This document shows positions 17,930 through 25,816 of a stretch of 64,000 nucleotides of DNA, piece by piece (the stretch's first letter is position 1; every line of letters starts with the position of its first letter). The stretch covers positions 186,001 through 250,000 of the forward strand of contig NZ_VWNC01000001.1 of NCBI RefSeq assembly GCF_013387455.1, given 5' to 3'. Source of the DNA: Mariprofundus sp. NF (GTDB lineage Bacteria > Pseudomonadota > Zetaproteobacteria > Mariprofundales > Mariprofundaceae). The notes below the pieces were generated by a model. It was not told the DNA's origin and made no database searches. It saw only the letters and a list, made by a program, of their open reading frames with translations. The position numbers and the translations under genes were made by a program.

Positions 17930-18793
17930 TCATTTCAGAAGGCTTTTAACGGCGGCAAAATCCCGGTCGAGCAGTTCATCAGGCGCATTCGGATCAAACA
18001 ACTCGGCAAGTTGATTGGCCACGGGCAGTGAAATGCCGGATTGCTGTGCCTCTTCCACGACATACTGCATATCTTTGGCCATGTGCCGGAAAGGGAACTG
18101 CGGCGGATAACTGTCTGTAATCAGCATCTGCTCTTTGATCTTGAACAGTGGGCAGGCCAGCGCACCTGCACTCACCACCTCCAGAAAAGTTTCAGTCGCC
18201 AGTCCTGAAGCTTCAGCCAGATGTGTTGCTTCAGCCAGCCCCTCCATCATGGTGCCAAGTAGCAGATTGATCGCCAGCTTCATGCTTGAACCTGTGCCTG
18301 CTTCACCACAATAGATCACGCGGCTGCCCATGCTCAGCAGCAGCGGTTCAAGTTGTTTGATCGCTGTTTCATCGCCACCGGCCAGAATCACCAACGTTCC
18401 GAGCTCTGCTGGTATCTTTGAGCCTGAGACAGGGGCGTCGATAACAGTGATGCCGTGAGCCCCCAGTTGTTGCGCCAGTTCACGCGAGTAGGCCGGTGGT
18501 ACGGTGCTCATGTTGATAATGGTTTTACCTTTGCAATCTGCGGAAAGCAGGCCGTTTCCTCCACCAAGAATGGCATCCACAGCCTCAGGGCCGGTTAGCA
18601 TCAGAATGATGATCTCACAACGTTCAGCCAGCTCTTTTGGCGAGAGCGCAACCGTGGCACCGGCAGTAGCTAAAGCTGCTGCCTTGTGGCTTGAACGGTT
18701 ATAAACCGTCAGCTCATATCCCGCCTTGAGAATATTGCCTGCCATAGCCTGACCCATAATGCCGAGTCCGATAAATCCGATGTGTTGCTGCAT
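17930..18793 (-). CDS. Beta-hydroxyacid dehydrogenase (glyoxylate/succinic semialdehyde or tartronate semialdehyde reductase-like)
   Basis: 287 residues. The start (complement of 18791-18793) follows AGGAGAAGGAT; an upstream in-frame ATG is less good. GFIGLGIMGQAMAGN is the NAD(P) Rossmann motif, DAPVSGSKIPAELGTL the substrate motif, and GTGSSMKLAINLLLG carries the catalytic Lys. These define the 3-hydroxyisobutyrate dehydrogenase superfamily; GarR/GLYR-type reductases are closest by eye. The exact substrate cannot be read from sequence. Divergent from metA. Confidence 0.85.
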   Translation of the reverse strand: MQQHIGFIGLGIMGQAMAGNILKAGYELTVYNRSSHKAAALATAGATVALSPKELAERCEIIILMLTGPEAVDAILGGGNGLLSADCKGKTIINMSTVPPAYSRELAQQLGAHGITVIDAPVSGSKIPAELGTLVILAGGDETAIKQLEPLLLSMGSRVIYCGEAGTGSSMKLAINLLLGTMMEGLAEATHLAEASGLATETFLEVVSAGALACPLFKIKEQMLITDSYPPQFPFRHMAKDMQYVVEEAQQSGISLPVANQLAELFDPNAPDELLDRDFAAVKSLLK

Positions 18794-18844
18794 ATCCTTC
18801 TCCTTTACATGAAAGAGCAAGGTTAGCTCCGTGAGCTGTTTTAG

Positions 18845-18896
18845 CGACCATGAAAGCTAAATTCTGTTCAGCGATGAACAGAGAGAGATGTGGTCG
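18845..18896 (+). promoter_or_regulatory. Structured leader upstream of metA
   Basis: CGACCA (18845-18850) can pair with TGGTCG (18891-18896). Inside lies a perfect 8-bp hairpin, TCTGTTCA-GCGA-TGAACAGA (18863-18882), with a GNRA tetraloop. A further AGCTC-CGT-GAGCT hairpin lies just upstream. The position, about 110 bases before metA, suits a 5' regulatory RNA. It does not match the SAM-I or SAM-II consensus as I remember them, so no riboswitch class is assigned. Confidence 0.35.
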
Positions 18897-19005
18897 AAAC
18901 TCTGGCGATCTGATGTTCATGACTTTCCATCAAGAGGAAAAAAATCTAGGCTGTCATTCTGCTTTCGCTTCTGTTGCGAGGCAGTTGAGGGAGGGGCCTT
19001 CATTT

Positions 19006-20046
19006 ATGCCATTGGTTGAGCATACAGCACTACCTGCATTCGAGAAGCTGCGTCAGCGCGGCGAGAAGGTGCTGACACTGAAGCAGGCGTTGCATCAGGA
19101 TATTCGCGAGTTGCATGTCGGTCTCTTAAACATGATGCCCGATGCCGCCCTGATCGCCACTGAAATTCAGTTCATGCGTCTGGTGGGCAGCTGCAATCAG
19201 ATCGTTCAGTTTTATGTGCACCCTTTCACGGTTGAGGGGCTGCCGCGCAGTGAAGAGAGTCAGGAGTACATCGATCACTACTACAACACTTTTGCAGAGA
19301 TCAAAGCCATGGGGCTGGATGCGCTGATTGTTACCGGTGCCAATGTCTCCAATCCATCACTGGACCGGGAACCTTTCTGGGAGCCACTCAAAGAGGTGGT
19401 TGAATGGGCGCAGGATCATGTCACCTCCGTGCTCTGCTCCTGCCTGGCCACGCATGCACTGGTCAAACAGCTCTACCATATTGATCGCCAGCCGATGGCT
19501 GGCAAGTTGTGGGGTGTCTATCCGCATCGTATCAAACACCAGGAGCATCCGCTGTTGCGTGATATCAATACCCGCTTTGATGTGCCGCACTCGCGTTTTA
19601 ATGCCATCCACAAAGAGCCGCTGGAGCGTGCCGGTCTGACCATTCTGATTGAGAGTGATGTGGCAGGAGTGCATATGGCTGTCAGTCCGGATCAGTTCAG
19701 CCTTGTCTATTTCCAGGGGCATCCTGAATATGACACCAACAGCCTGCTCAAAGAGTACAAACGAGAGGTGTGCCGTTTCAAATTGGGGCAGCGCCAAGAT
19801 TATCCACCACTGCCTGAAGCCTATTTCTGTGATGATGCCATCGCGATTACACAGCGCCATCAGCAGGAGATTCTTGATGCGCTGGCGCAGGGCGTTGAAC
19901 CACCTGCTTTCCCTGAGGCGCACCTTGAGCCGCTGCTGGATAACACCTGGCGCGATACTGCCAAGTCGATTGTAAACAACTGGCTGGGGCTGGTGTATGA
20001 GAAGACCAATTTTGAGCGGCAACGCTCGCAAAACAGATCTGCCTGA
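19006..20046 (+). CDS. metA: Homoserine O-acyltransferase, MetA (succinyltransferase) family
   Basis: 346 residues. MetA acylates homoserine as the first committed step of methionine synthesis. It has a class I glutamine-amidotransferase-like fold: HVGLLNMMPDAAL, ALIVTGANV, SVLCSCLATHAL with the nucleophilic Cys, and YFQGHPEYD with the catalytic His and Glu. The start at 19006 is chosen because GAGGGAGGGG precedes it and the N-terminus fits the family; longer in-frame starts read into the leader. Succinyl versus acetyl specificity cannot be settled by eye. metY follows after 25 bases. Confidence 0.92.
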   Translation: MPLVEHTALPAFEKLRQRGEKVLTLKQALHQDIRELHVGLLNMMPDAALIATEIQFMRLVGSCNQIVQFYVHPFTVEGLPRSEESQEYIDHYYNTFAEIKAMGLDALIVTGANVSNPSLDREPFWEPLKEVVEWAQDHVTSVLCSCLATHALVKQLYHIDRQPMAGKLWGVYPHRIKHQEHPLLRDINTRFDVPHSRFNAIHKEPLERAGLTILIESDVAGVHMAVSPDQFSLVYFQGHPEYDTNSLLKEYKREVCRFKLGQRQDYPPLPEAYFCDDAIAITQRHQQEILDALAQGVEPPAFPEAHLEPLLDNTWRDTAKSIVNNWLGLVYEKTNFERQRSQNRSA

Positions 20047-20071
20047 TGCAGGCAACATGTGAGGAGAGAAG

Positions 20072-21346
20072 ATGAAAACTGAAACTATTGCTATCCACGC
20101 CGGTTACGAAACCGACCCGACCACCAAATCCGTAGCTGTGCCGATCTATCAGACGGTGGCTTATGAATTTGATAATGCCCAGCACGGTGCTGACCTTTTC
20201 AATCTTGCCGTGCCCGGTAATATCTATACTCGCATCATGAATCCTACCAACGACGTGTTGGAGAAACGCTGTGCGGAACTTGATGGCGGCATTGCCGGTC
20301 TTGCCGTCAGCTCAGGTAGTGCAGCGATCACCTATGCGATTCAGACCATCGCCAAAGCGGGCAACAATATTGTCACCATTCCGATGCTCTATGGCGGCAC
20401 CTACACCCTGTTTGCACATATGTTGCCAAGTCAGGGCATTGATGTGCGTTTTGCCGAGGACGATAGCCCGGCAGCACTCGAAGCGCTGATCGATGATAAA
20501 ACATCGGCGATCTACTGCGAGTCGATCGGTAATCCGGCCGGTAATATCGTCGATATTGAAGCGATCTGTGCGATGGCTGACAAACACGGCATTCCGGTGA
20601 TTGTCGATAATACGGTAGCCCCATCACTGATCCGCCCGATCGATTACGGTGCATCGATTGTGGTCTATTCGTTGACCAAATATATGGGCGGTCACGGTAA
20701 CTCGCTCGGCGGCATGATTGTCGATTCAGGTAAGTTCCCGTGGGCAGAGCATGCCGATCGCTTCCCGATGCTCAATGAGCCTGAGGCGGCCTATCATGGC
20801 GTGGTCTATACTGATGCGCTTGGCCCTGCAGCCTTTATCGGACGCGCGCGCACCGTGCCGCTGCGTAATACCGGTTCTGCATTGAGCCCGATGAACGCAT
20901 TTCTACTTCTGCAGGGTATTGAGACGTTGACCCTGCGTATGGAGCGTCACTGTGATAATGCCATTGTAGTTGCCAAGCATCTGCAGGCACATCCGGATGT
21001 AGCCTGGGTGCAGTATGGTGGTCTGTCCGATTCGCCTTATCACGAGCTGGCACAGAAATATACCAATGGCCGACCTTCAGCGCTGCTAACCTTCGGAGTT
21101 AAGGGTGGTTTTGAGGTGGCTGAGAAGTTCTATGATGCACTCGGCCTGTTCAAGCGACTGGTGAATATCGGTGATACCAAATCACTGGCTGCACATCCTG
21201 CCTCCACCACGCATCGTCAGCTTAGTGAGGATGAGCTGGTCTCCGCCGGTGTAACTCCGGATATGCTGCGTCTCTGCATCGGTATCGAGCATATTGATGA
21301 TATCCTTGCCGATATCGATCAGGCACTGGCTGCAGCAACTGCTTAA
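20072..21346 (+). CDS. metY: O-acyl-homoserine sulfhydrylase, PLP-dependent
   Basis: 424 residues, the usual MetY length. It converts O-acylhomoserine plus sulfide to homocysteine. Cys/Met metabolism PLP family signatures: YTRIMNPTNDVLEKR, SSGSAAITYAIQ, and SLTKYMGGHGNSLGG with the PLP lysine. GDTKSLAAHPASTTH is the typical C-terminal motif. It sits directly behind metA with GAGGAGAGAAG before the ATG, so metA-metY makes homocysteine by direct sulfhydrylation. A strong terminator follows. Confidence 0.95.
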   Translation: MKTETIAIHAGYETDPTTKSVAVPIYQTVAYEFDNAQHGADLFNLAVPGNIYTRIMNPTNDVLEKRCAELDGGIAGLAVSSGSAAITYAIQTIAKAGNNIVTIPMLYGGTYTLFAHMLPSQGIDVRFAEDDSPAALEALIDDKTSAIYCESIGNPAGNIVDIEAICAMADKHGIPVIVDNTVAPSLIRPIDYGASIVVYSLTKYMGGHGNSLGGMIVDSGKFPWAEHADRFPMLNEPEAAYHGVVYTDALGPAAFIGRARTVPLRNTGSALSPMNAFLLLQGIETLTLRMERHCDNAIVVAKHLQAHPDVAWVQYGGLSDSPYHELAQKYTNGRPSALLTFGVKGGFEVAEKFYDALGLFKRLVNIGDTKSLAAHPASTTHRQLSEDELVSAGVTPDMLRLCIGIEHIDDILADIDQALAAATA

Positions 21347-21364
21347 TCGGCTGACTGTTGAATC

Positions 21365-21394
21365 AAAAGGGCGTAGCGAAAGCTGCGCCCTTTT
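21365..21394 (+). terminator. Rho-independent terminator after metY
   Basis: AAAAGGGCGTAGC-GAAA-GCTGCGCCCTTTT forms a 13-bp stem with one wobble pair and a GAAA tetraloop, ending in TTTTCTGTTT. Confidence 0.92.
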
Positions 21395-21430
21395 CTGTTT
21401 GGAGGGGGCTTTTCAAAAAAACATAAAATC

Positions 21431-21460
21431 GAACCACGAATGCACGCGAATTAACACGAA
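21431..21460. repeat. Three-decamer repeat (ACGAA type)
   Basis: Three consecutive 10-base blocks end in the same pentamer: gaaccACGAA, tgcacGCGAA, ttaacACGAA. The exact 10-base period matches the arrays at 46591-46700 and 60856-60929, although the words differ. It lies in the non-coding stretch after the metY terminator. Confidence 0.6.
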
Positions 21461-21499
21461 TAGGAGTTGTAGTGCTGCCTGAAGCGGATAATAAGAGAA

Positions 21500-21570
21500 A
21501 TCGGAACATCGAACACTTTTAGCTCTTCAGAGTCAGATGACCAGTTTTCGAGGATAAAGTGCTCTATGTG
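21500..21570 (-). pseudogene. Decayed fragment of a yaaA-like gene
   Basis: Read on the minus strand, this stretch encodes HFILENWSSDSEELKVFDV. It aligns to [19 protein letters not shown] near the C-terminus of the intact YaaA encoded about 460 bases away. At the nucleotide level roughly 40 of 50 core positions agree. No start or flanking similarity remains, so it is a remnant. Origin by partial tandem duplication of yaaA, or from another yaaA copy, is possible. Confidence 0.7.
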
Positions 21571-21638
21571 AAATAGTTCACGAAAGTTTCAAGCTACTTA
21601 CATCTATACTCCCCACCAATTGATGAGGCGGAAACGAG

Positions 21639-21875
21639 ATGGGTATTGATATAGAGCCACCAGAAGAGACGAAAGGAATTGAGAACTGCAAGTTCAGGGC
21701 TTCAAATGATCAATGCTGTTATGCACTTAATCCACTGCGGCCGCATCTGTGCAATAGATATTGTTCAGAGAGACTTTATACGTGGTTGAAAACTACACAT
21801 CCGGAACTTGATGAAGTATCCAGGCTGGATGTGATTATTGAACTGACAAAGGTAGAGCTTGAATCTCCTGCTTAA
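21639..21875 (+). CDS. Small Cys-rich hypothetical protein (78 aa)
   Basis: 78 residues, soluble. Cysteines cluster in the middle (NCKFRASNDQCCYAL, then HLCNRYCSERLY), a spacing that could bind a metal ion. GAGGCGGAAACGAG before the ATG is only a fair ribosome site. It lies between the yaaA remnant and intact yaaA, convergent with the latter. No family recognised; it could be a genuine small zinc- or iron-binding protein or part of the debris in this region. Confidence 0.45.
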   Translation: MGIDIEPPEETKGIENCKFRASNDQCCYALNPLRPHLCNRYCSERLYTWLKTTHPELDEVSRLDVIIELTKVELESPA

Positions 21876-21900
21876 AGCAGAGGTGATTCAGTAGCTTCTC

Positions 21901-22665
21901 TTAGCGGGTAAATACGAACTCGTTGCTCGATGAGAGCTCTTCATTAAAAGCGTAATCGGCAACATCAAATGATTTAAGCGCTTCAGGGTCAGATAACCTG
22001 TTCTCGATGATAAACCGACTCATATAACCACGAGCCTTTTTGGCGTTGAAGCTGATGATGCGATAACTCCCTTTGCGCAGCTCTTTGAATACAGGCGTGA
22101 TAATGGACCCTTTGATATTGGCCGTTTTTACCGCACTGAAATATTCAGTGGAGGCGAGGTTGATCAGAATATCATCACCCTGTTCGGCCAGTGCTTTATT
22201 CAGGCTCTCTGTAATAATGTTGCCCCAGAACTCGTAGAGATTGCGTCCGCGTTCATTGGCAAGGCGTGTTCCCATCTCAAGCCGGTAGGGCTGCATCAGA
22301 TCAAGCGGGCGCAGTGTGCCGTAGAGGCCGGAGAGGATGCGCAGGTGCTGCTGTAGAAAGGCAGTTGCATCACCATCCAGTGTGCCTGCATCCAGTCCCT
22401 GATAAACATCACCGGTAAAGGCAAAGATCGCCTGTTTGGCATTATCCGGGGTAAAGGGGGTGTGCCACTGTTGGAAGCGCTCCATATTCAGATCAGCCAG
22501 ATTCATCGATAGCTTCATCAGATCGGCAATCTCAAAGCTGTCCTTCTCCTGCATCACCGCGATCAGTTCAGCGGCATGGTCAAGATGATCCGGCTGCGTG
22601 AAATCACTGACAGGCGCAGCGCTTTTGAAGTCGAGTTTCTTGGCAGGGGAGATAACAATCAGCAT
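21901..22665 (-). CDS. yaaA: YaaA family peroxide-stress protein (DUF328)
   Basis: 254 residues, the normal length. [13 protein letters not shown] at the N-terminus, [37 protein letters not shown] and the C-terminal [13 protein letters not shown] match YaaA throughout. In E. coli YaaA lowers free iron during peroxide stress and binds DNA; that role is carried over by homology only. A related decayed fragment lies at 21500-21570. Confidence 0.93.
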   Translation of the reverse strand: MLIVISPAKKLDFKSAAPVSDFTQPDHLDHAAELIAVMQEKDSFEIADLMKLSMNLADLNMERFQQWHTPFTPDNAKQAIFAFTGDVYQGLDAGTLDGDATAFLQQHLRILSGLYGTLRPLDLMQPYRLEMGTRLANERGRNLYEFWGNIITESLNKALAEQGDDILINLASTEYFSAVKTANIKGSIITPVFKELRKGSYRIISFNAKKARGYMSRFIIENRLSDPEALKSFDVADYAFNEELSSSNEFVFTR

Positions 22666-22761
22666 AGGGCGACTATAAAGATGGTGATAAAAAGATGCAC
22701 CCCTTCAGCCACACAGGTTTTTCGACTTGATTTGGAAAAAGGAAAAGATCATTCTCATCGG

Positions 22762-23859
22762 ATGCTGACGGAACTTGAGCGCACCCATCACGAAATCTTT
22801 ATGAAGCAGGCAATTAAACTGGCCCGCCGTGGTATCGGCTCCACACACCCTAATCCGCGTGTCGGTGCGGTGGTGGTCAAAAACGGTCTTATTGTCGGTG
22901 AAGGGTGGCATGAGTTTCCCGGTGGCCCGCATGCCGAGGCGATGGCCATTGAGAAGGCCGGTGAGAAGGCCAAAGATGCCACCCTTTATGTAACGCTGGA
23001 GCCGTGTGCCGCCCATGGCCGGACACCGGCCTGCACCGATGCCATCCGCAGCTCCGGTATCGCGCATGTGATCTACGCATCCTCTGATCCCAATCCGAAA
23101 ATGGCCGGTGGTGCTAAGGTGTTAACAGCTTCCCATATCGATGTGATTGGTGGTTTTATGGCAGAAGAGGCCGATAAGTTGAATCTGCCTTTTTTCCACT
23201 ATATGCGTACCGGACGCCCCTATGTCACTGCCAAGGCGGCGATCTCTCTTGATGGCAAACTGGCTACGCGCACCCACAATTCACAGTGGATCAGTGGTGG
23301 AGAGTCACGTATGCATGCCCAGGGCATCAGAGCGCAGGTGGATGCCATTGTGGTTGGAGCTGGCACCCTGCAATATGATAACCCATCGCTGACTGTTCGT
23401 GATGTTGAGATCAAGGGCAAGCCACCTTTGAGGGTGGTTCTCTGTTTTGAAACACCGCGTTTTAATGCCGATAGCAAACTTCTCACAGGCGATGCCGTAA
23501 CCCGTTTTTATGTGCGTAGCAGTAACGAACATACCGAGAAGTGGCAGCAGGCTGGTGTTGAGATTGAGCAGTTGAGTTCTCTGGATGCGATCCTCAAGCA
23601 TCTGGCTGAAGATGGTTATCTGCATCTGCTGCTGGAGGGTGGTGGTTATCTGCACGCCTCATTCTTTGAGGGTCACTTCACTGATGAGCTGGTGCTCTAT
23701 CAGGCACCGATCCTGATCGGTGGCCGTGATGCCATCTGCCTCTGGAACGGATTGGGTGTGGAGAGCGTTGGTCAAGCCCTGCATCTTGCAGACATCAAAC
23801 GCCGCGTACTCGGCGATGATGTCATGATCCGAGGTCGGGTTGTTTACTTCGAAGATTAA
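22762..23859 (+). CDS. ribD: Bifunctional riboflavin deaminase-reductase
   Basis: 365 residues, the standard RibD length from this start; two longer in-frame starts overlap yaaA or its promoter. Deamination and reduction of the pyrimidine intermediate are steps 2-3 of riboflavin synthesis. The zinc deaminase motif is PHAEAMAIE with LEPCAAHGRTPACTDAI (about residues 55-95). The reductase domain follows from about 150 (TAKAAISLDGKLATRT, LLLEGGGYLHASF). No good ribosome site is visible. No FMN riboswitch was recognised upstream, and no other rib genes are adjacent. Confidence 0.93.
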   Translation: MLTELERTHHEIFMKQAIKLARRGIGSTHPNPRVGAVVVKNGLIVGEGWHEFPGGPHAEAMAIEKAGEKAKDATLYVTLEPCAAHGRTPACTDAIRSSGIAHVIYASSDPNPKMAGGAKVLTASHIDVIGGFMAEEADKLNLPFFHYMRTGRPYVTAKAAISLDGKLATRTHNSQWISGGESRMHAQGIRAQVDAIVVGAGTLQYDNPSLTVRDVEIKGKPPLRVVLCFETPRFNADSKLLTGDAVTRFYVRSSNEHTEKWQQAGVEIEQLSSLDAILKHLAEDGYLHLLLEGGGYLHASFFEGHFTDELVLYQAPILIGGRDAICLWNGLGVESVGQALHLADIKRRVLGDDVMIRGRVVYFED

Positions 23860-23936
23860 GCGCCAGTCATTGTTTGTGTCGTAAACCGGCCCAGAGTGTT
23901 AGTTAAATATCAATTGAATCTGACACCATTGAAACT

Positions 23937-25742
23937 CTATGCGTTGAGTTGTTTGTTGATGGCATGACTAAGTTCATCAATGTTATATGGTTTAGTAAGA
24001 ACTGTGGGATTGATTGAATTGGTTTTAGTCAGGACAGCTTTTTTGTCATAGCCAGTAGAATAGATAACTTTCGTATCAGGCTTAATTTGATGAATTTGAT
24101 CCATAGCTTTCACACCACCAAACCTTGGCATGACCAAATCCATAATGATGAGGGAGATGACATTCTTGTGGGCAGTAAATTTATCAATGGCTTCTATGCC
24201 GTCTGATGCTTCCAGAACTCGATAGCCCAGTGACTCAAGCACTTGTTTTCCTGTTGAGAGGATATGTTTCTCATCATCAACAAGTAAGATTGTTTCTCCA
24301 TGCCCTTTAACAATTCCTTTACCCTGTTTTTCTACTAACGTAACAGCCTCTTCAGTCAAAGGGATATAAATGTGAAAGGTGGAACCTTCGTCCACGTTGC
24401 TTTCCACTTCCACATAACCATTGTGAGTTTTTATTGACCCAAAGACCATGGCTAAACCAAGGCCTGTTCCTTTGCCCTGCTCTTTAGTGGTATAGAACGG
24501 TTCAAATAGATGTTTGATTTGATCTTCAGGGATTCCATGTCCGTTATCTTCAACACTAAGGTGAGCATAGAGAGCAGCTGTAGAGTCCGGGTGTCGGGCA
24601 AGGAACCCATCATCCACGTTATACGACTCAAGCATAATATTGATAAATGGCTCATCAACATTTTCAACTGCATCGTGAGCATTGCTGATTAAGTTAACTA
24701 GAACTTGATGGATTTGGGCCGCATCCCCATTTACCGGTAAAGGTTGGCTGCATAATTTAGAGTTCAGAGAAATGTTTTCAGGAATTCCTGTGCGGACAAG
24801 TTTAAGTGTCTCCTTGATATAAGGGGTTAATGGGAATGATTTCATTTTAACTATGCCTTTTCGAGCAAAGGTAAGCAGCTGTTGAATTAAACTGGCAGCA
24901 CGAAATGAGAGGTTTTCAATGCTAGTTAGATGTTGAACTGTATCTGGGTTGTCGCGAGCACTTATTTTGGCCAGGTAAATGTTGCCGGTTATGCCTGCCA
25001 AAGTGTTGTTGAAGTCATGGGCAATGCCTCCAACCAGCGTTCCTAATGCTTCCATTTTTTGTGCCTGATTGACTTGCTGGATCAGACTCAGTTGTTTCGC
25101 CAGATCAGATCTGCGGCGATTATCAAAATAGACAAAGCCAATAAGAATAATGATGGCAATCACGCTGAAGCTCACAATGAGTGTGATTGAAATAAAATCA
25201 TACCATTTTTGATCCCTGGCAATTGTTGAAAGAAGCTCTGTTTCTACTTTGTCTGCTTGCTCAATCATTGCATTAAATGATTCATCAAATTTTTGATCCA
25301 GTTGACTTCCAATGCCACTTTCATTGGTGTTATTCAGCCGGTCATTACCTGCTTTTCTTAAGGCGGCAATCTTCTTAAGAGTCTCTATGACTTCTATACG
25401 AAGCTCCGGATTCGCTAAAGGAATATATGTGCCTTCTGCATTCTTACCACCGAATAGCATTGCTTTTGCATACCATTCACTGGCGTCAAGATATGACCAG
25501 ACGTCTTGAGCATTGATAGATGAATCACCCTGAATAAGCTCTTCGAGCCAAAGGTGGTGCATGGTGGCGTTGAGTTTCACTTCCATACTTGCATCGACAA
25601 GTGGGGATTGCTGCTTAGCCATTTTATGGCCAATATTGCTAAGGAAACCTAATGCTGCAAGGAAACTTAAGAGTAAGAAGGTAATGGAAATGAATGGTAC
25701 AATACGTACCTTCTCATGTAGTACTTTAGGCAAGAACCCCAT
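23937..25742 (-). CDS. Membrane hybrid sensor histidine kinase with C-terminal receiver
   Basis: 601 residues. TM1 is about 14-36. An extracytoplasmic helical sensor with a WLEEL... WSYLDASEWYAKAMLFGG stretch reaches TM2 (about 184-205). The HisKA box is GGIAHDFNNTLAGI, followed by the ATPase domain (NAHDAVENV, DNGHGIP, GKGTGLGLA). The receiver has VDDE, phospho-acceptor IIMDLVMPRFGG and LTKPYN. A strong AGGAGGG site precedes the ATG. Codon use is A/T-richer than neighbours, suggesting a more recent arrival. No dedicated response regulator lies nearby; the signal is unknown. Confidence 0.9.
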   Translation of the reverse strand: MGFLPKVLHEKVRIVPFISITFLLLSFLAALGFLSNIGHKMAKQQSPLVDASMEVKLNATMHHLWLEELIQGDSSINAQDVWSYLDASEWYAKAMLFGGKNAEGTYIPLANPELRIEVIETLKKIAALRKAGNDRLNNTNESGIGSQLDQKFDESFNAMIEQADKVETELLSTIARDQKWYDFISITLIVSFSVIAIIILIGFVYFDNRRRSDLAKQLSLIQQVNQAQKMEALGTLVGGIAHDFNNTLAGITGNIYLAKISARDNPDTVQHLTSIENLSFRAASLIQQLLTFARKGIVKMKSFPLTPYIKETLKLVRTGIPENISLNSKLCSQPLPVNGDAAQIHQVLVNLISNAHDAVENVDEPFINIMLESYNVDDGFLARHPDSTAALYAHLSVEDNGHGIPEDQIKHLFEPFYTTKEQGKGTGLGLAMVFGSIKTHNGYVEVESNVDEGSTFHIYIPLTEEAVTLVEKQGKGIVKGHGETILLVDDEKHILSTGKQVLESLGYRVLEASDGIEAIDKFTAHKNVISLIIMDLVMPRFGGVKAMDQIHQIKPDTKVIYSTGYDKKAVLTKTNSINPTVLTKPYNIDELSHAINKQLNA

Positions 25743-25816
25743 TAACCCTCCTATTCATGCAGGTATTATAGCAACATTTAACCCAAATGCTGAATATTCG
25801 TTAGCAAGCGTTATGA

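Noticed and set aside
18821-19005. SAM-II riboswitch before metA
   Set aside because: TTTAGC...GCTAAA is suggestive, but the pseudoknot and conserved core do not line up with the consensus as I know it.
22666-22761. FMN riboswitch before ribD
   Set aside because: The gap is under 100 bases and lacks the conserved RFN-element segments.
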